Positions 42,701-51,516 of a stretch of DNA of 62,311 bases are shown piece after piece (positions within the stretch are counted from its first letter, which is position 1; every line of letters begins with the position of its first letter). The stretch is from contig CAJTLS010000016.1 of assembly GCA_910577295.1 (NCBI GenBank), positions 1-62,311 on the forward strand. The letters run 5' to 3'. The DNA is from an uncultured Eubacterium sp. Lineage in GTDB: Bacteria; Bacillota; Clostridia; Lachnospirales; Lachnospiraceae. A program made the translations under genes and the position numbers. The notes beneath the pieces are model-generated. The model did no database searches and was not told where the DNA came from. It was given only the letters and a program-made list of their open reading frames with translations.

Positions 42701-44166
42701 ATCAGGGGGGCGTCCTTTACCATCCCGTCATCAATCCCCGTCACTTCCGTAATCCGCAGCGGAATCGGTACTTGCGGATTCACAAATGTGCTGAATCGCT
42801 CGGTAATCTTTCCCGCCTCTACTTTGACAGCGCCTATTTCGATAATACGATTTCTCGTGGGAGAAAAACCCGTCGTTTCCAAATCAAAAACAACAAAGGA
42901 GGACTGCAGTGACTGCCCTCCCGCATTGCGTACCGTATCGTCCAAATCATCTACCAGATAAGCTTCACAGCCATAGATTACTTTAAAATCATCGCTCCCG
43001 ATGGCATGGTCGGCATCCGCAAAAGACTGCACGACGCCGTGGTCGGTAATGGCAATCGCCGGATGTCCCCACTGCTGTGCGCGCTTCACCATTTTCTGGC
43101 AGTCGACAACCGCATCCATATCGCTCATCTGCGTATGGGCATGCAGCTCCACCCGTTTCACAGGAGACTCGTCCATACGTCCTGCCTTAAAATTATCAAT
43201 CTCTTTCATCCCGACGATATTGCCAATCCTAATTTCCTTATCATAAGTATCTTTGGAAGCCACCCCTTTTAGACGAATAAAATTTCCCTTTTTTACAAAT
43301 TCAAAGAAACTGAGTTCGTCTGCCAAATCTTTTTTTATAAATATTTTCGCAATAATGGTATCCGTAAAATCAGTGATGGCAAACGACACAAGCAGCTTTT
43401 CTCCCTTGATTTCACGCTCCTCCACCTGACGAATCATTCCCTCAACGACTACTTCACCAATCTCGTCAATGATTTCCTTGATGGGAAGCACTTCACCTTC
43501 GACATTTTTGCCGTAAAATACGGTCGGGTCGTTCACAGGTTTACGGTAGTTACTCTTCTTTGGCACAAACGGTTTCTTCACCGCAGCAGGATTCGTACTT
43601 TTTTCCACCGGAGTTTCTTTCTTGACAACCATATGATACACTTCCGGCTCTTCTTTTTTCTTTTGCTTCTTTTCCTCATACACAAAAGAAACTGCCGCCT
43701 CTTTGCCGAAACGCTCGTGCAGCCGAAGCAACAGAAAATCTTCTACCTGTTTACTGTGCTCATGGCACAAAAAATCGTCCTCGCAAAAAACCTGCAGCGT
43801 GTCATCTTGAACACGGAAAGGTTTTCGACAGAACTTCATATAATTGACCGAATCAAATTCCCGCATTTCCTCCTTTAACGTATCCTCATACTGCTCCATA
43901 ATCTCTGTCAGACTATAACTCTGCGCAAACGGATAACTCACCTCTAGTCTGGGACGAATCCCCAAACGGCGGAACACTTGCTTATATAGCGTCTTTTCCA
44001 TGTTGCGAATCATACGCAGCGACAAAAAACGGTCACACCGGCAATAAATAAACGCCAGCATCTTTGTTTTGGAAGCACTTATTTTCTCCACCTGTGCACT
44101 TCCAAAAAAATCATATACCTTATCTTCTACGGATAAATCCGGAAATGCTTCAAAAAACGAAACCAC
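39793..44166 (-). CDS. polC: DNA polymerase III alpha subunit, Gram-positive type
   Basis: A 1457-residue PolC, the main replicative polymerase of low-GC Gram-positives. Order of domains: N-terminal region, OB fold (about 235-330), a split PHP domain starting VELHAHTQMSDMDAVVD (about 335), an inserted DEDDh 3'-5' exonuclease beginning FVVFDLETTGFSP (about 422) with VAHNADFDYSF, then PHP remainder, the polymerase palm with the zinc-binding CEKC...CPEC motif and EPDIDLNFSG, and the C-terminal fingers. Start is GTG 44166 behind AAAGGA. It follows ispG by 18 bp and ends convergently with the small membrane protein gene. Confidence 0.97.
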   Translation of the reverse strand: MVSFFEAFPDLSVEDKVYDFFGSAQVEKISASKTKMLAFIYCRCDRFLSLRMIRNMEKTLYKQVFRRLGIRPRLEVSYPFAQSYSLTEIMEQYEDTLKEEMREFDSVNYMKFCRKPFRVQDDTLQVFCEDDFLCHEHSKQVEDFLLLRLHERFGKEAAVSFVYEEKKQKKKEEPEVYHMVVKKETPVEKSTNPAAVKKPFVPKKSNYRKPVNDPTVFYGKNVEGEVLPIKEIIDEIGEVVVEGMIRQVEEREIKGEKLLVSFAITDFTDTIIAKIFIKKDLADELSFFEFVKKGNFIRLKGVASKDTYDKEIRIGNIVGMKEIDNFKAGRMDESPVKRVELHAHTQMSDMDAVVDCQKMVKRAQQWGHPAIAITDHGVVQSFADADHAIGSDDFKVIYGCEAYLVDDLDDTVRNAGGQSLQSSFVVFDLETTGFSPTRNRIIEIGAVKVEAGKITERFSTFVNPQVPIPLRITEVTGIDDGMVKDAPLIETVLPEFLDFCSGCVLVAHNADFDYSFICKKGEEQGLNISFTVVDTVGVARVLFPHLARYTLDNVAKVLKISLINHHRAVEDAEATAEIFEKMIPILEKEGIADLDALYERTHSAPEIIKKKPSFHAIILAKNEVGRVNLYRLVSMAHMDYFARRPRIPKSQLMKWREGLILGSACEAGELYRALLDDADEERIEELVDFYDYLEIQPIANNEFMFDRDKGAYRDINTWDDLKEMNRRIVKLGEKYNKPVCATCDVHFLDPEDDIYRTILLAGKKMDDGKQPPLYLRTTEEMLEEFSYLGEDKAMEVVVTNTNLIADQIEKISPVYPDKCPPIIENSAQDLRDICYRKAHSMYGENLPEQVSKRLEHELNSIIKNGFAVMYIIAQKLVWKSNEDGYLVGSRGSVGSSFVATMSGITEVNPLPAHYYCEKCHYVDFDSEEVRAFAGSSGFDMPQKKCPECGADLVRDGHDIPFETFLGFYGDKEPDIDLNFSGEYQSKAHAYTEVIFGAGQTFRAGTVGTLADKTAYGYVKNYYEEHQIHKRTEEIERVLEGCVGVRRTTGQHPGGIVVLPMGWSIYTFTPIQYPANDMETSIITTHFDYHKIDHNLLKLDILGHDDPTIIKMLEDLTGVDALSISLDDPQVLSLFANTSALGVEPEDLLGLDLGSLGVPEFGTEFVMQMLRDTKPKNFSDLVRISGLSHGTDVWLNNAQYYIAKGDCTLSTAICTRDDIMTYLIHTGVEDGTAFQIMENVRKGKVAKGACKKWGEWKDAMSSCGVPDWYIESCEKIKYMFPKAHAVAYVMMAFRIAYFKVYYPLAYYAAFFSIRAKAFDYELMCQGRERLETVMKDYKKRLSDKELTPKEEAAYGDMKIVQEMYARGYEFMPIDIYQAKAKQFQIIDGKLMPALNSIDGMGDKAAEGVVEAVKDGPFSSCENFKNRSKVSATIVEKMREMGMLGDLPLSDQMSLLDFM

Positions 44167-44184
44167 GCTATCCTGTCCTTTCTG

Positions 44185-45240
44185 CTATTCTTCCCAATGT
44201 AATAATTCCTGACGCAGTGTTTCCAGCAGTTCCGATTCCGGCACTTTCTTCACAATCTCGCCTTTCTTGATAAGAAGTCCCTCACCGATGCCGCCGGCAA
44301 TACCGATATCTGCCTCTCTTGCCTCGCCCGGCCCATTTACCGCACAACCCATCACGGCCACTTTGATATCAAGATTAAAGCCTTTCACCATCTCTTCTAC
44401 CTGTTCCGCCAGAGAAATCAAATCAATCTGCGTTCGTCCGCACGTAGGGCAGGAAACTACCGTTATCCCTCCCTGACGCAGTCCTAACGTCTTTAAAATC
44501 ATCTTCGCCGCATAAATCTCTTCTATCGGGTCGCCCGTCAGAGATACACGAATCGTATCACCAATTCCCTGATACAAAATATTGCCAAGACCAATCGCCG
44601 ACTTAACACTGCCGGAATATACCGTACCGGACTCCGTAATCCCCACATGAAGCGGAAAATCCGTCTTCGAGGCGAGTAACTCATGCGCCTTTATACTCAT
44701 CAGAACATCCGAGGATTTTATGCTGACAACAAGATTTTCATAGCCCATATCCGTTATCATGCACAGTTTATCCCATGCGCTCTCAACGATACCTTCTGCC
44801 GTCACGCCGCCGTATTTCTCTATCAGATTTTTTTCAAGTGAACCGCTGTTTACGCCGACGCGAATCGGAATATCTTTCTCCCTACAGCAGTCAACGACCG
44901 CCTTAATCCGTTCCGTACTTCCAATATTACCCGGATTAATCCGAATTTTATCCGCTCCGTACTCAACTGCCGCGATTGCCAATTTGTAATCAAAATGAAT
45001 ATCGGCGACTAAGGGAATGTGAATTTTTTCCTTAATCGCAGCAAACGCTTTGGCAGCCTCCATCGTTGGCACAGCACAGCGGACAATTTCACATCCCGCA
45101 TGCTCCAACGCCAGTATCTGCTCAACCGTAGCGTTTACATCTTCGGTCTTTGTATTCGTCATCGACTGAATGGCCACCGGATTACCGGAGCCAATTTTAA
45201 CCGAACCAATCTGGATTTCCTTTGTCCTGTCGCGAAACAT
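44185..45240 (-). CDS. ispG: 4-hydroxy-3-methylbut-2-enyl-diphosphate synthase
   Basis: A 351-residue 4Fe-4S enzyme of the MEP isoprenoid pathway. The TIM-barrel half has GNPVAIQSMTNTKTEDVNAT and the C-terminal half the cluster cysteines in VVSCPTCGRTQIDL and VMGCAVNGPGEAREADIGIAGG. I use ATG 45240 (MFRDRTKEIQIG), five bases after GAGGG; upstream in-frame ATGs have no ribosome site. It belongs with dxr, uppS and rseP in one cluster. Confidence 0.95.
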   Translation of the reverse strand: MFRDRTKEIQIGSVKIGSGNPVAIQSMTNTKTEDVNATVEQILALEHAGCEIVRCAVPTMEAAKAFAAIKEKIHIPLVADIHFDYKLAIAAVEYGADKIRINPGNIGSTERIKAVVDCCREKDIPIRVGVNSGSLEKNLIEKYGGVTAEGIVESAWDKLCMITDMGYENLVVSIKSSDVLMSIKAHELLASKTDFPLHVGITESGTVYSGSVKSAIGLGNILYQGIGDTIRVSLTGDPIEEIYAAKMILKTLGLRQGGITVVSCPTCGRTQIDLISLAEQVEEMVKGFNLDIKVAVMGCAVNGPGEAREADIGIAGGIGEGLLIKKGEIVKKVPESELLETLRQELLHWEE

Positions 45241-45323
45241 ACTATCCCTCATTTCTGCAAGGTAAACCTCGTTCACCTTTGCTTGATTACGCATAAATCA
45301 ACTTTGTGTCAAGATTCTTTTTA

Positions 45324-46493
45324 TCAGAAAAAGATTTTAATTAAATCGTGTCCTAAAATTACTACCATCAATAACATTAAAAGCATAAATCCCGTCACAT
45401 TGACCGCATTTTCATACTTCGGATTGAGCGGTTTACGCCGAATCCATTCAATAATCAGGAACAGCAGCCGTCCGCCGTCGAGTGCCGGAATCGGAAGCAG
45501 ATTCATAACACCCAGATTGGCAGAGAGCAAAATGCACCAGTTCATCATACTTAAAATCGTAATGCCCGCTACTCCCGGCACTTCTTTATTTCCCTGCTCC
45601 TGACTCTTTATCGCCGCTTTCTGGTTATCTGAAATTGAATCCCCCATCGATGTCACGATTCCAACCGGCCCCGCTACATCTCCGGCATTTACCTTACGAG
45701 TAATCAGGCCCGCCAGACTCTTCACGGTTGTGACGACATAATATTTCATTTCATAGGCAGAATATTTCAGCATACCGCCTATTCCCGTCTTTTCTCTTAT
45801 ACCGTGATTGATACCGATTTTTAACTCTTTTTTCCCGTTTTTCATCGTCATCCACTGAGGTTTCATTTTAAACGTCTTTTCCTTGCCGTCCCGTTCCGCA
45901 ACAATCGTAATCTCTTCATTCTCAGAAAACGGGTTAAAAATAAGGTAGGAACCAAAATCGCCGTCAATCGTAATTTTCTCACCATTAATTTCCCGAATGA
46001 CGTCCCCTACACGCAATCCCGCCTGTTGGGCAGGAGCGCCCTGCTGTACCATAGTAACTGCCGGCTTGGAGTAACCGATAAAGAGTATGACAAAAAAAGA
46101 AAACAGAAAGGCAAGAATAAAGTTGAAAAACGGCCCCGCAAATATAACGGCCATTCTTGCATAGACGGATTTTGAGCTGAACGAATCCTCGCTCTGTACC
46201 GCCTCTTCTTCGCCAACCATCATACAGGAACCGCCGAACGGCAGCAATTTGAGCGAGTACAACGTATTCTCTTCAAACTCCGGGTGTTCTTCAAAATATT
46301 TTCCGGATTTCAAAAAAACGACTTTTCTTCCCTCTTTCGTCTTTTCCCATGAAATCAATCTCGGGCCCATACCAAGTGAAAATTCAACCACTTTTATTTT
46401 ATTGATTTTGGCAACAATAAAATGTCCAAACTCGTGAAATAAAATGATAATACTAAAAACTAAAACAGCTAAAAATATGTTCAATCCACTCAT
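45324..46493 (-). CDS. rseP: Site-2 intramembrane metalloprotease RseP
   Basis: A 389-residue membrane zinc protease that cleaves anti-sigma factors and signal-peptide remnants. The HEFGH zinc motif is at about 20-24 in the first helix. A PDZ domain (about 165-250, GAPAQQAGLRVGDVIREING) follows the second helix, and the third metal ligand is in NLLPIPALDGGRLL near residue 345. It begins 3 bp after dxr ends. Confidence 0.95.
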   Translation of the reverse strand: MSGLNIFLAVLVFSIIILFHEFGHFIVAKINKIKVVEFSLGMGPRLISWEKTKEGRKVVFLKSGKYFEEHPEFEENTLYSLKLLPFGGSCMMVGEEEAVQSEDSFSSKSVYARMAVIFAGPFFNFILAFLFSFFVILFIGYSKPAVTMVQQGAPAQQAGLRVGDVIREINGEKITIDGDFGSYLIFNPFSENEEITIVAERDGKEKTFKMKPQWMTMKNGKKELKIGINHGIREKTGIGGMLKYSAYEMKYYVVTTVKSLAGLITRKVNAGDVAGPVGIVTSMGDSISDNQKAAIKSQEQGNKEVPGVAGITILSMMNWCILLSANLGVMNLLPIPALDGGRLLFLIIEWIRRKPLNPKYENAVNVTGFMLLMLLMVVILGHDLIKIFF

Positions 46494-46496
46494 TCT

Positions 46497-47657
46497 TTAT
46501 CCTTTCCTCCATTCCTTGTTTAAAAGCTCATATGTTTCCCGCTCCGTCTCTAATATCTGCGTTAAATCCGGATTCTTAATTGTATGATGCTTCTTCATTG
46601 CCAATTCAATCATATCATAAATTTGTAAAAAACCTATGTCTTTTTGCAGAAATTTCGCCACCGCATATTCGTTGGCGGCATTCATCACCGTCGGCATGCT
46701 TCCTCCGATGGCACAGGCTTCAAGCGCCAGTGGTATTCCCCTCAATAATTCCGTGTTCGGCTTTTCAAAATGAATTTCCGCGATTTGTTCAAAATTCAGA
46801 CGCTCTCCCGACAGCGGCAGACGCTTAGGATAATAGAGTGCATATTGGATTGGCAGACGCATATCCGGAGTACCAAGCTGCGCCATCACCGCTCCGTCCT
46901 GAAAACCAACCATGGAATGAATAATACTTTGCGGCTGTATGAGCACATGAATGTTCTCCGGTTCGACATCAAAAAGCCACTTTGCCTCAATAATTTCTAA
47001 CCCTTTATTTATCATTGTCGCCGAATCCGTTGTAATCTTGTGGCCCATCGACCAATTCGGATGCGCCAGCGCCTGCTCCACCGTCACCTGCTGCAGCTCG
47101 GCTTCCGTCGCCTTGCGAAACGGCCCCCCCGAAGCGGTCAGAAAAATTGTCTCCACGGCTCTCCGCTGCTCGCCATGCAGACATTGAAAAATAGCGGAAT
47201 GTTCACTGTCTACCGGCAAAATCTGTACCTGATGTCTGGCGGCAAGCGGCATGATAATATGTCCGGCCGTCACCAAAGTCTCTTTATTGGCAAGAGCAAT
47301 GTCTTTTCCCGCCTCAATGGCACGCATAACCGGACGAAGTCCAATCATCCCTACCATGGCGGCAACGACAATCTCCACCTCTGGTAATGTGGATACATGA
47401 ACAAACCCATCCATTCCATATAAAATCTCACAACAAATATCTTCTTCCGACAATATGTCTGCCAACGCTTCTGCCCGTTCTTCATTTTTCATTACCGCAT
47501 AGTGCGGATGAAATTCCCGAATCTGCGCCGCCATTTCTTCTATGTTATTTCCTGCTGTCAGCGCAACGACATTAAAATCTTGGCGATTGTGGCGCACCAC
47601 ATCAAGCGTCTGTGTTCCGATGGAGCCAGTGGAACCTAAAATTGTTATATGCTTCAT
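46497..47657 (-). CDS. dxr: 1-deoxy-D-xylulose-5-phosphate reductoisomerase
   Basis: A 386-residue Dxr (IspC), the committed step of the MEP pathway. It opens with the NADPH-binding ITILGSTGSIGTQTLDV, and has DIALANKETLVTAG, PVDSEHSAIFQ (metal and substrate ligands) and MGHKITTDSATMINKGLEIIEA. With ispG, uppS and cdsA the cluster covers undecaprenyl and lipid precursor supply. Confidence 0.97.
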   Translation of the reverse strand: MKHITILGSTGSIGTQTLDVVRHNRQDFNVVALTAGNNIEEMAAQIREFHPHYAVMKNEERAEALADILSEEDICCEILYGMDGFVHVSTLPEVEIVVAAMVGMIGLRPVMRAIEAGKDIALANKETLVTAGHIIMPLAARHQVQILPVDSEHSAIFQCLHGEQRRAVETIFLTASGGPFRKATEAELQQVTVEQALAHPNWSMGHKITTDSATMINKGLEIIEAKWLFDVEPENIHVLIQPQSIIHSMVGFQDGAVMAQLGTPDMRLPIQYALYYPKRLPLSGERLNFEQIAEIHFEKPNTELLRGIPLALEACAIGGSMPTVMNAANEYAVAKFLQKDIGFLQIYDMIELAMKKHHTIKNPDLTQILETERETYELLNKEWRKG

Positions 47658-47718
47658 ATTTCCTCATCCCTTAATAATAATCTGTATTGCGGTTATTGTA
47701 TGCAAATGAAATTAAGAA

Positions 47719-48534
47719 TCACAAAATAAATGCGGCCAGAAATAAAAGATAGTAAACAAATGGCGCAACAAAAATCACACTGTCAAACCGGTCCAGCACA
47801 CCGCCGTGCCCGGGAATTACCGTGCCATAATCTTTCACTTCATAATTGCGCTTGATGGCAGAAGCCGCCAAATCGCCCACTTGGGAGACGAGCGCACAGA
47901 CGACCGCCACAACCGGAAAAACAAGATGTGGATGCCGGATAACCGTATACGCATCCTGCAAAGGAAAGAAAAAGGCAAAAATATAAGCAATGATCCCGGC
48001 TCCCAGCACACCGCCGATACAACCCTCAATTGTCTTTTTCGGACTAAGTTCGGACAGATGATGCTTGCCAATCAGCATTCCGACACAGTATGCGCACGTA
48101 TCCGAACCCCACGAACCGATGATAATTAACCATACAAGCCACTGTCCCTGATTGATACAACGCGTCTGATATATAAAACTCAACAGCACGCTCACATACA
48201 AAAAGGAAAAAAGCGCTTTCGTCACACTGTCAATCGTATCTTTCGGATAGCGGATCACATAAATCGTCAACAGCGCCAGTAACATTAACGGTAAAATTAT
48301 CGCAATCGACCAATCCTGCCAGCCAAAGTGTAAAAGGGCATAATAGCCGATTGTCGTCAGATAGACAACAATCCCCAGCGGGTTCTTTTCCATGCGGAAT
48401 ACCCGCAATAATTCGTAATTACCAATAAGCGAAAGCAATCCCGTTATCAGCAACAACCATATGTTTCCAAAGAAACAGAGAAGAACTGCGGCTCCTAACA
48501 ATACAGCGCCGCTTAATAAACGTATGAAAAACAT
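47719..48534 (-). CDS. cdsA: Phosphatidate cytidylyltransferase
   Basis: A 271-residue membrane enzyme that makes CDP-diacylglycerol from phosphatidate and CTP. About seven or eight membrane helices and the family signature near the C-terminus (SAIKRNYEVKDYG, then PGHGGVLDRFDS) are visible. It lies 9 bp after uppS, the standard arrangement. Confidence 0.96.
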   Translation of the reverse strand: MFFIRLLSGAVLLGAAVLLCFFGNIWLLLITGLLSLIGNYELLRVFRMEKNPLGIVVYLTTIGYYALLHFGWQDWSIAIILPLMLLALLTIYVIRYPKDTIDSVTKALFSFLYVSVLLSFIYQTRCINQGQWLVWLIIIGSWGSDTCAYCVGMLIGKHHLSELSPKKTIEGCIGGVLGAGIIAYIFAFFFPLQDAYTVIRHPHLVFPVVAVVCALVSQVGDLAASAIKRNYEVKDYGTVIPGHGGVLDRFDSVIFVAPFVYYLLFLAAFIL

Positions 48535-48543
48535 AACAATCTC

Positions 48544-49257
48544 CTAAACTCCGCCATAGCGACGATTTCTTCCGTTATAATAGTCGATGGCCTTTTTCAA
48601 TTCCTTTTTATTAAAATCCGGCCACAGCACATCGGTAAAATAAAATTCGGTATAGCCGAGCTGCCACAACATAAAATTCGACAAACGTTGTTCTCCGCTT
48701 GTTCGTATCATAAGGTCAGGGTCTGGAATCCCTTTCGTATCCAAATATTGTTCAAAAAGGCTTTCCGTAATCTCTTCGCTCTTTAATCTGCCCTCTGCGG
48801 CCTCCTGTGCAATAGCCCTTGTGGCACGCAGCATCTCATCCCGGCTTCCATAGTTAAGCGCTACTTGAAAATGAAGTCCCGTATTATCTTTCGTGACCTC
48901 TTCCAATTCCCGAATACTCTTTTTCATATCGTCTGCCAGAGGAGTAATATCTCCAATCACACGCACGCACATATTATTTTTTGTGCTGCGCTTAATACAA
49001 TCTTTTAAGTATTGACGAAGCAATTTCATCAGGGCGTTTACCTCGTCTTCCGGACGCTTCCAGTTTTCCGTAGAAAAGGCGTACACAGTAAGATAATTAA
49101 TCCCTAAATTATAGGCGTCCTCGCAAATTTGCTCTACCGTCTTACTCCCCGCCACATGTCCTGCCTTTCTCGGCAGAAAACGCTTCTTTGCCCAGCGGCC
49201 ATTTCCATCTAAAATAATAGCCACATGATTCGGCGCATTACATTCTGACCGTTCCAT
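48544..49257 (-). CDS. uppS: Undecaprenyl diphosphate synthase
   Basis: A 237-residue cis-prenyltransferase that makes the C55 carrier for cell wall synthesis. HVAIILDGNGRWAKKR (catalytic Asp) and IRTSGEQRLSNFMLWQ are diagnostic. Start ATG 49257 is seven bases after GGAGG; an upstream in-frame ATG lacks support. The gap to frr (49258-49340) can form a stem of GGACAG with CTGTCC (49287-49328); its T-run is on the plus strand. Confidence 0.96.
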   Translation of the reverse strand: MERSECNAPNHVAIILDGNGRWAKKRFLPRKAGHVAGSKTVEQICEDAYNLGINYLTVYAFSTENWKRPEDEVNALMKLLRQYLKDCIKRSTKNNMCVRVIGDITPLADDMKKSIRELEEVTKDNTGLHFQVALNYGSRDEMLRATRAIAQEAAEGRLKSEEITESLFEQYLDTKGIPDPDLMIRTSGEQRLSNFMLWQLGYTEFYFTDVLWPDFNKKELKKAIDYYNGRNRRYGGV

Positions 49258-49340
49258 CACTTTTCCTCCATCTCTTAACATAAAGGAAGGACAGAATACC
49301 CCAGTCACTTCCGGCACTTACTGTCCTTTTTCATACCTTT

Positions 49341-49889
49341 TTATACTGTCATAACTTCGCTTGATTTCGTTTCGATTGCCTTTTCAATCTTGGCAACATA
49401 GCGGTCTGTCAGCTTTTGGATTTCGTCTTCAGACTGTTTCTGCTCGTCCTCGGAAATCGTATTGGCTTTTGCTTCTTTTTTCACAAAATCATTGGCATCA
49501 CGACGAATATTCCGGATGGCAACTTTAGCGTCTTCACCCTTTTTCTTTACTTCTTTTGCCAATTCCTTACGCCGCTCTTCCGTCAATTCTGGAAATACCA
49601 ACCGGATTACTTTGCCGTCATTTGCCGGAGTGAGTCCCAAATCCGATGACAAAATAGCTTTCTCAATATCTTTTATGAGACTGGCGTCCCATGGCTGTAT
49701 CTGAATCATACGAGCCTCAGGAACGGATATGTTAGCCACGCTCTGCAATGGCGATGGAGTTCCATAATAATCAATTTGAATCCTGTCCAAGATTCTTGGA
49801 TTCGCACGTCCTGCCCGAATCGCTGTGTACTCCCCCTCCAAATTTGTGAGAGATTTTTGCATTCTTTCTTCATAATTGCTCAAATCCAT
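49341..49889 (-). CDS. frr: Ribosome recycling factor
   Basis: A 182-residue RRF that splits post-termination ribosomes with EF-G. Typical sequence: MQKSLTNLEGEYTAIRAGRA near the start, IRLVFPELTEERRKELAKEV-type segment in the middle (here VIRLVFPELTEERRK), and RRDANDFVKKEAKANTISED. It follows pyrH by 15 bp. Confidence 0.97.
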   Translation of the reverse strand: MDLSNYEERMQKSLTNLEGEYTAIRAGRANPRILDRIQIDYYGTPSPLQSVANISVPEARMIQIQPWDASLIKDIEKAILSSDLGLTPANDGKVIRLVFPELTEERRKELAKEVKKKGEDAKVAIRNIRRDANDFVKKEAKANTISEDEQKQSEDEIQKLTDRYVAKIEKAIETKSSEVMTV

Positions 49890-49904
49890 CTTTTCATTCC
49901 TCCA

Positions 49905-50612
49905 CTAATCTACCGTAATGATTGTGCCTGTACAAGCGCCGCTTACGGTATTGATAATACTATCTTTTTCATTCAGCTTAAAAACACACATCGGCATTTT
50001 ATTTTCCATACACAAAACTGCTGCAGCCAAATCAACAACGCCCAACTGATGTTCCACGATATGCGACATCTTTATCGTGTCATATTTCACCGCCTGAGGA
50101 TTCACAGCCGGATCGGAATCATAAACTCCGTCCACTGCTCTGGCTGCCAGAATAATATCCGCCTCAATCTCTACCGCCCGCAATGCCGTCGCCGTATCCG
50201 TTGAAAAATACGGATGTCCGGTTCCGCCGGCAAAGAAAACAACCATTCCTTTGCTCATATACTTATGTGCGCGGTCTTTGGAAAACAGTTTGGTGAAAGA
50301 ACCGCAGGCAAATGGCGTCAGCACTTGTGTCATCAATCCCGTGGAACGGCATATTTCCGACATATAAATGCAGTTCATAACCGTTGCCATCATGCCAATC
50401 TGGTCGGCTTTCGTCCGGTCAATCGTCTCACTGGAGCGGCCGCGCCAGAAATTGCCGCCGCCAATGACAACCGACACCTGAATATTATCTTCTACAAGGG
50501 CTTTAATCTGTTTCGCCACAGAGACACAGGTCGGCTCGTCAAATCCCGTACCTTTATCACCTGACAGCGCTTCGCCGCTTAGCTTTAACAGGACACGCTT
50601 ATATTTCCCCAT
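49905..50612 (-). CDS. pyrH: UMP kinase
   Basis: A 235-residue amino-acid-kinase-fold enzyme, UMP to UDP. It has KRVLLKLSGEALSGDKG, VVIGGGNFWRG and the C-terminal GTIITVD. Start ATG 50612 lies eight bases after AAGGAGG. In most Firmicutes rpsB and tsf precede pyrH; here a bactofilin gene stands in that place. Confidence 0.96.
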   Translation of the reverse strand: MGKYKRVLLKLSGEALSGDKGTGFDEPTCVSVAKQIKALVEDNIQVSVVIGGGNFWRGRSSETIDRTKADQIGMMATVMNCIYMSEICRSTGLMTQVLTPFACGSFTKLFSKDRAHKYMSKGMVVFFAGGTGHPYFSTDTATALRAVEIEADIILAARAVDGVYDSDPAVNPQAVKYDTIKMSHIVEHQLGVVDLAAAVLCMENKMPMCVFKLNEKDSIINTVSGACTGTIITVD

Positions 50613-50627
50613 TTTCATCTCCTCCTT

Positions 50628-51500
50628 TTATTCAAAAAAGGATTCTAAATCTACATCTGCAAACTGCAGGGAACAATGTCCGTCAATAACTGCTCCACTG
50701 TTAATCTGAATCGATTTTGCTTTCACATCGCCCTTAACAACTGCTGTGGAGTCAATAATAACCGGCCCGTTCACCTCGATATTTCCCTTGACAGCTCCCG
50801 CCACCAAAACGGAAGTACAGTTGATATCACCAATAACAACCGTTCCAACATCAATTTTAACAATGCCTTTACTGTTAATATCGCCCTCCAGACGAGGTGT
50901 GTTGACATAAATCTCAGAAGCAATCGTATTACCTGCCACTTTACCGGTAATCGTCAATTTGCCCTGACATTCCACATCGCCCTCAATCGTACCTTTGACA
51001 ATCAATGACGTATCTGACTTAATACCACCAGTAATAATCGTTCCTTTTGTAATTACGGTCACTTCCGGCTCCGTATCCACTTCCGGCTCTGCCGACATTT
51101 CAAATACAGGCTCTTCTTCCACCTGCTCTACAATTTCCTCTATTACATCTTCCTTTTTGTCTTCCATCACAATCTCGTCCTCCTTTGGCTCGCTTTCCAC
51201 TTCTAATTCCACCGGTTCCTCAATGACTGCTTCTTCCACTATCGGCTCCTCGATTACCGGTTCCTCAATGACCGTCTCTTCACTCATCGGTTCTTCCAGA
51301 GTATTCATTTCAAAATCCATCTCATCTTCTTCCAGTGACTGTGCGGCGCGTTCTAAATCATCTACAACAATAGGAAGCTCTCCTGCCGGAACTTCCTCTT
51401 CCTCTGCTTTTCCCTGAAGCATGGAATTTTCATCCAGATTTTCTGCCAATTCATTTACGGATTGTGCAATATCTTCTTTTAAATCTTTAAAGAAACTCAT
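50628..51500 (-). CDS. Bactofilin with long acidic N-terminal extension
   Basis: A 290-residue polymer-forming protein. Residues about 155-275 are the bactofilin beta-helix (repeated short strands such as LIVKGTIEGDV, LTITGKVAGN and ITGGIKSD), which self-assembles into filaments without nucleotide. Residues 1-18 (MSFFKDLKEDIAQSVNEL) could form an amphipathic membrane helix. Residues about 50-150 are extremely acidic, with repeated EEPV/EEPI units. Start ATG 51500 follows AGGAGG. It follows the polysaccharide deacetylase gene by 16 bp and precedes pyrH by 15 bp. A role in localising wall-modifying enzymes is plausible by analogy with other bactofilins. Confidence 0.9.
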   Translation of the reverse strand: MSFFKDLKEDIAQSVNELAENLDENSMLQGKAEEEEVPAGELPIVVDDLERAAQSLEEDEMDFEMNTLEEPMSEETVIEEPVIEEPIVEEAVIEEPVELEVESEPKEDEIVMEDKKEDVIEEIVEQVEEEPVFEMSAEPEVDTEPEVTVITKGTIITGGIKSDTSLIVKGTIEGDVECQGKLTITGKVAGNTIASEIYVNTPRLEGDINSKGIVKIDVGTVVIGDINCTSVLVAGAVKGNIEVNGPVIIDSTAVVKGDVKAKSIQINSGAVIDGHCSLQFADVDLESFFE

Positions 51501-51516
51501 CTTATATCCTCCTATT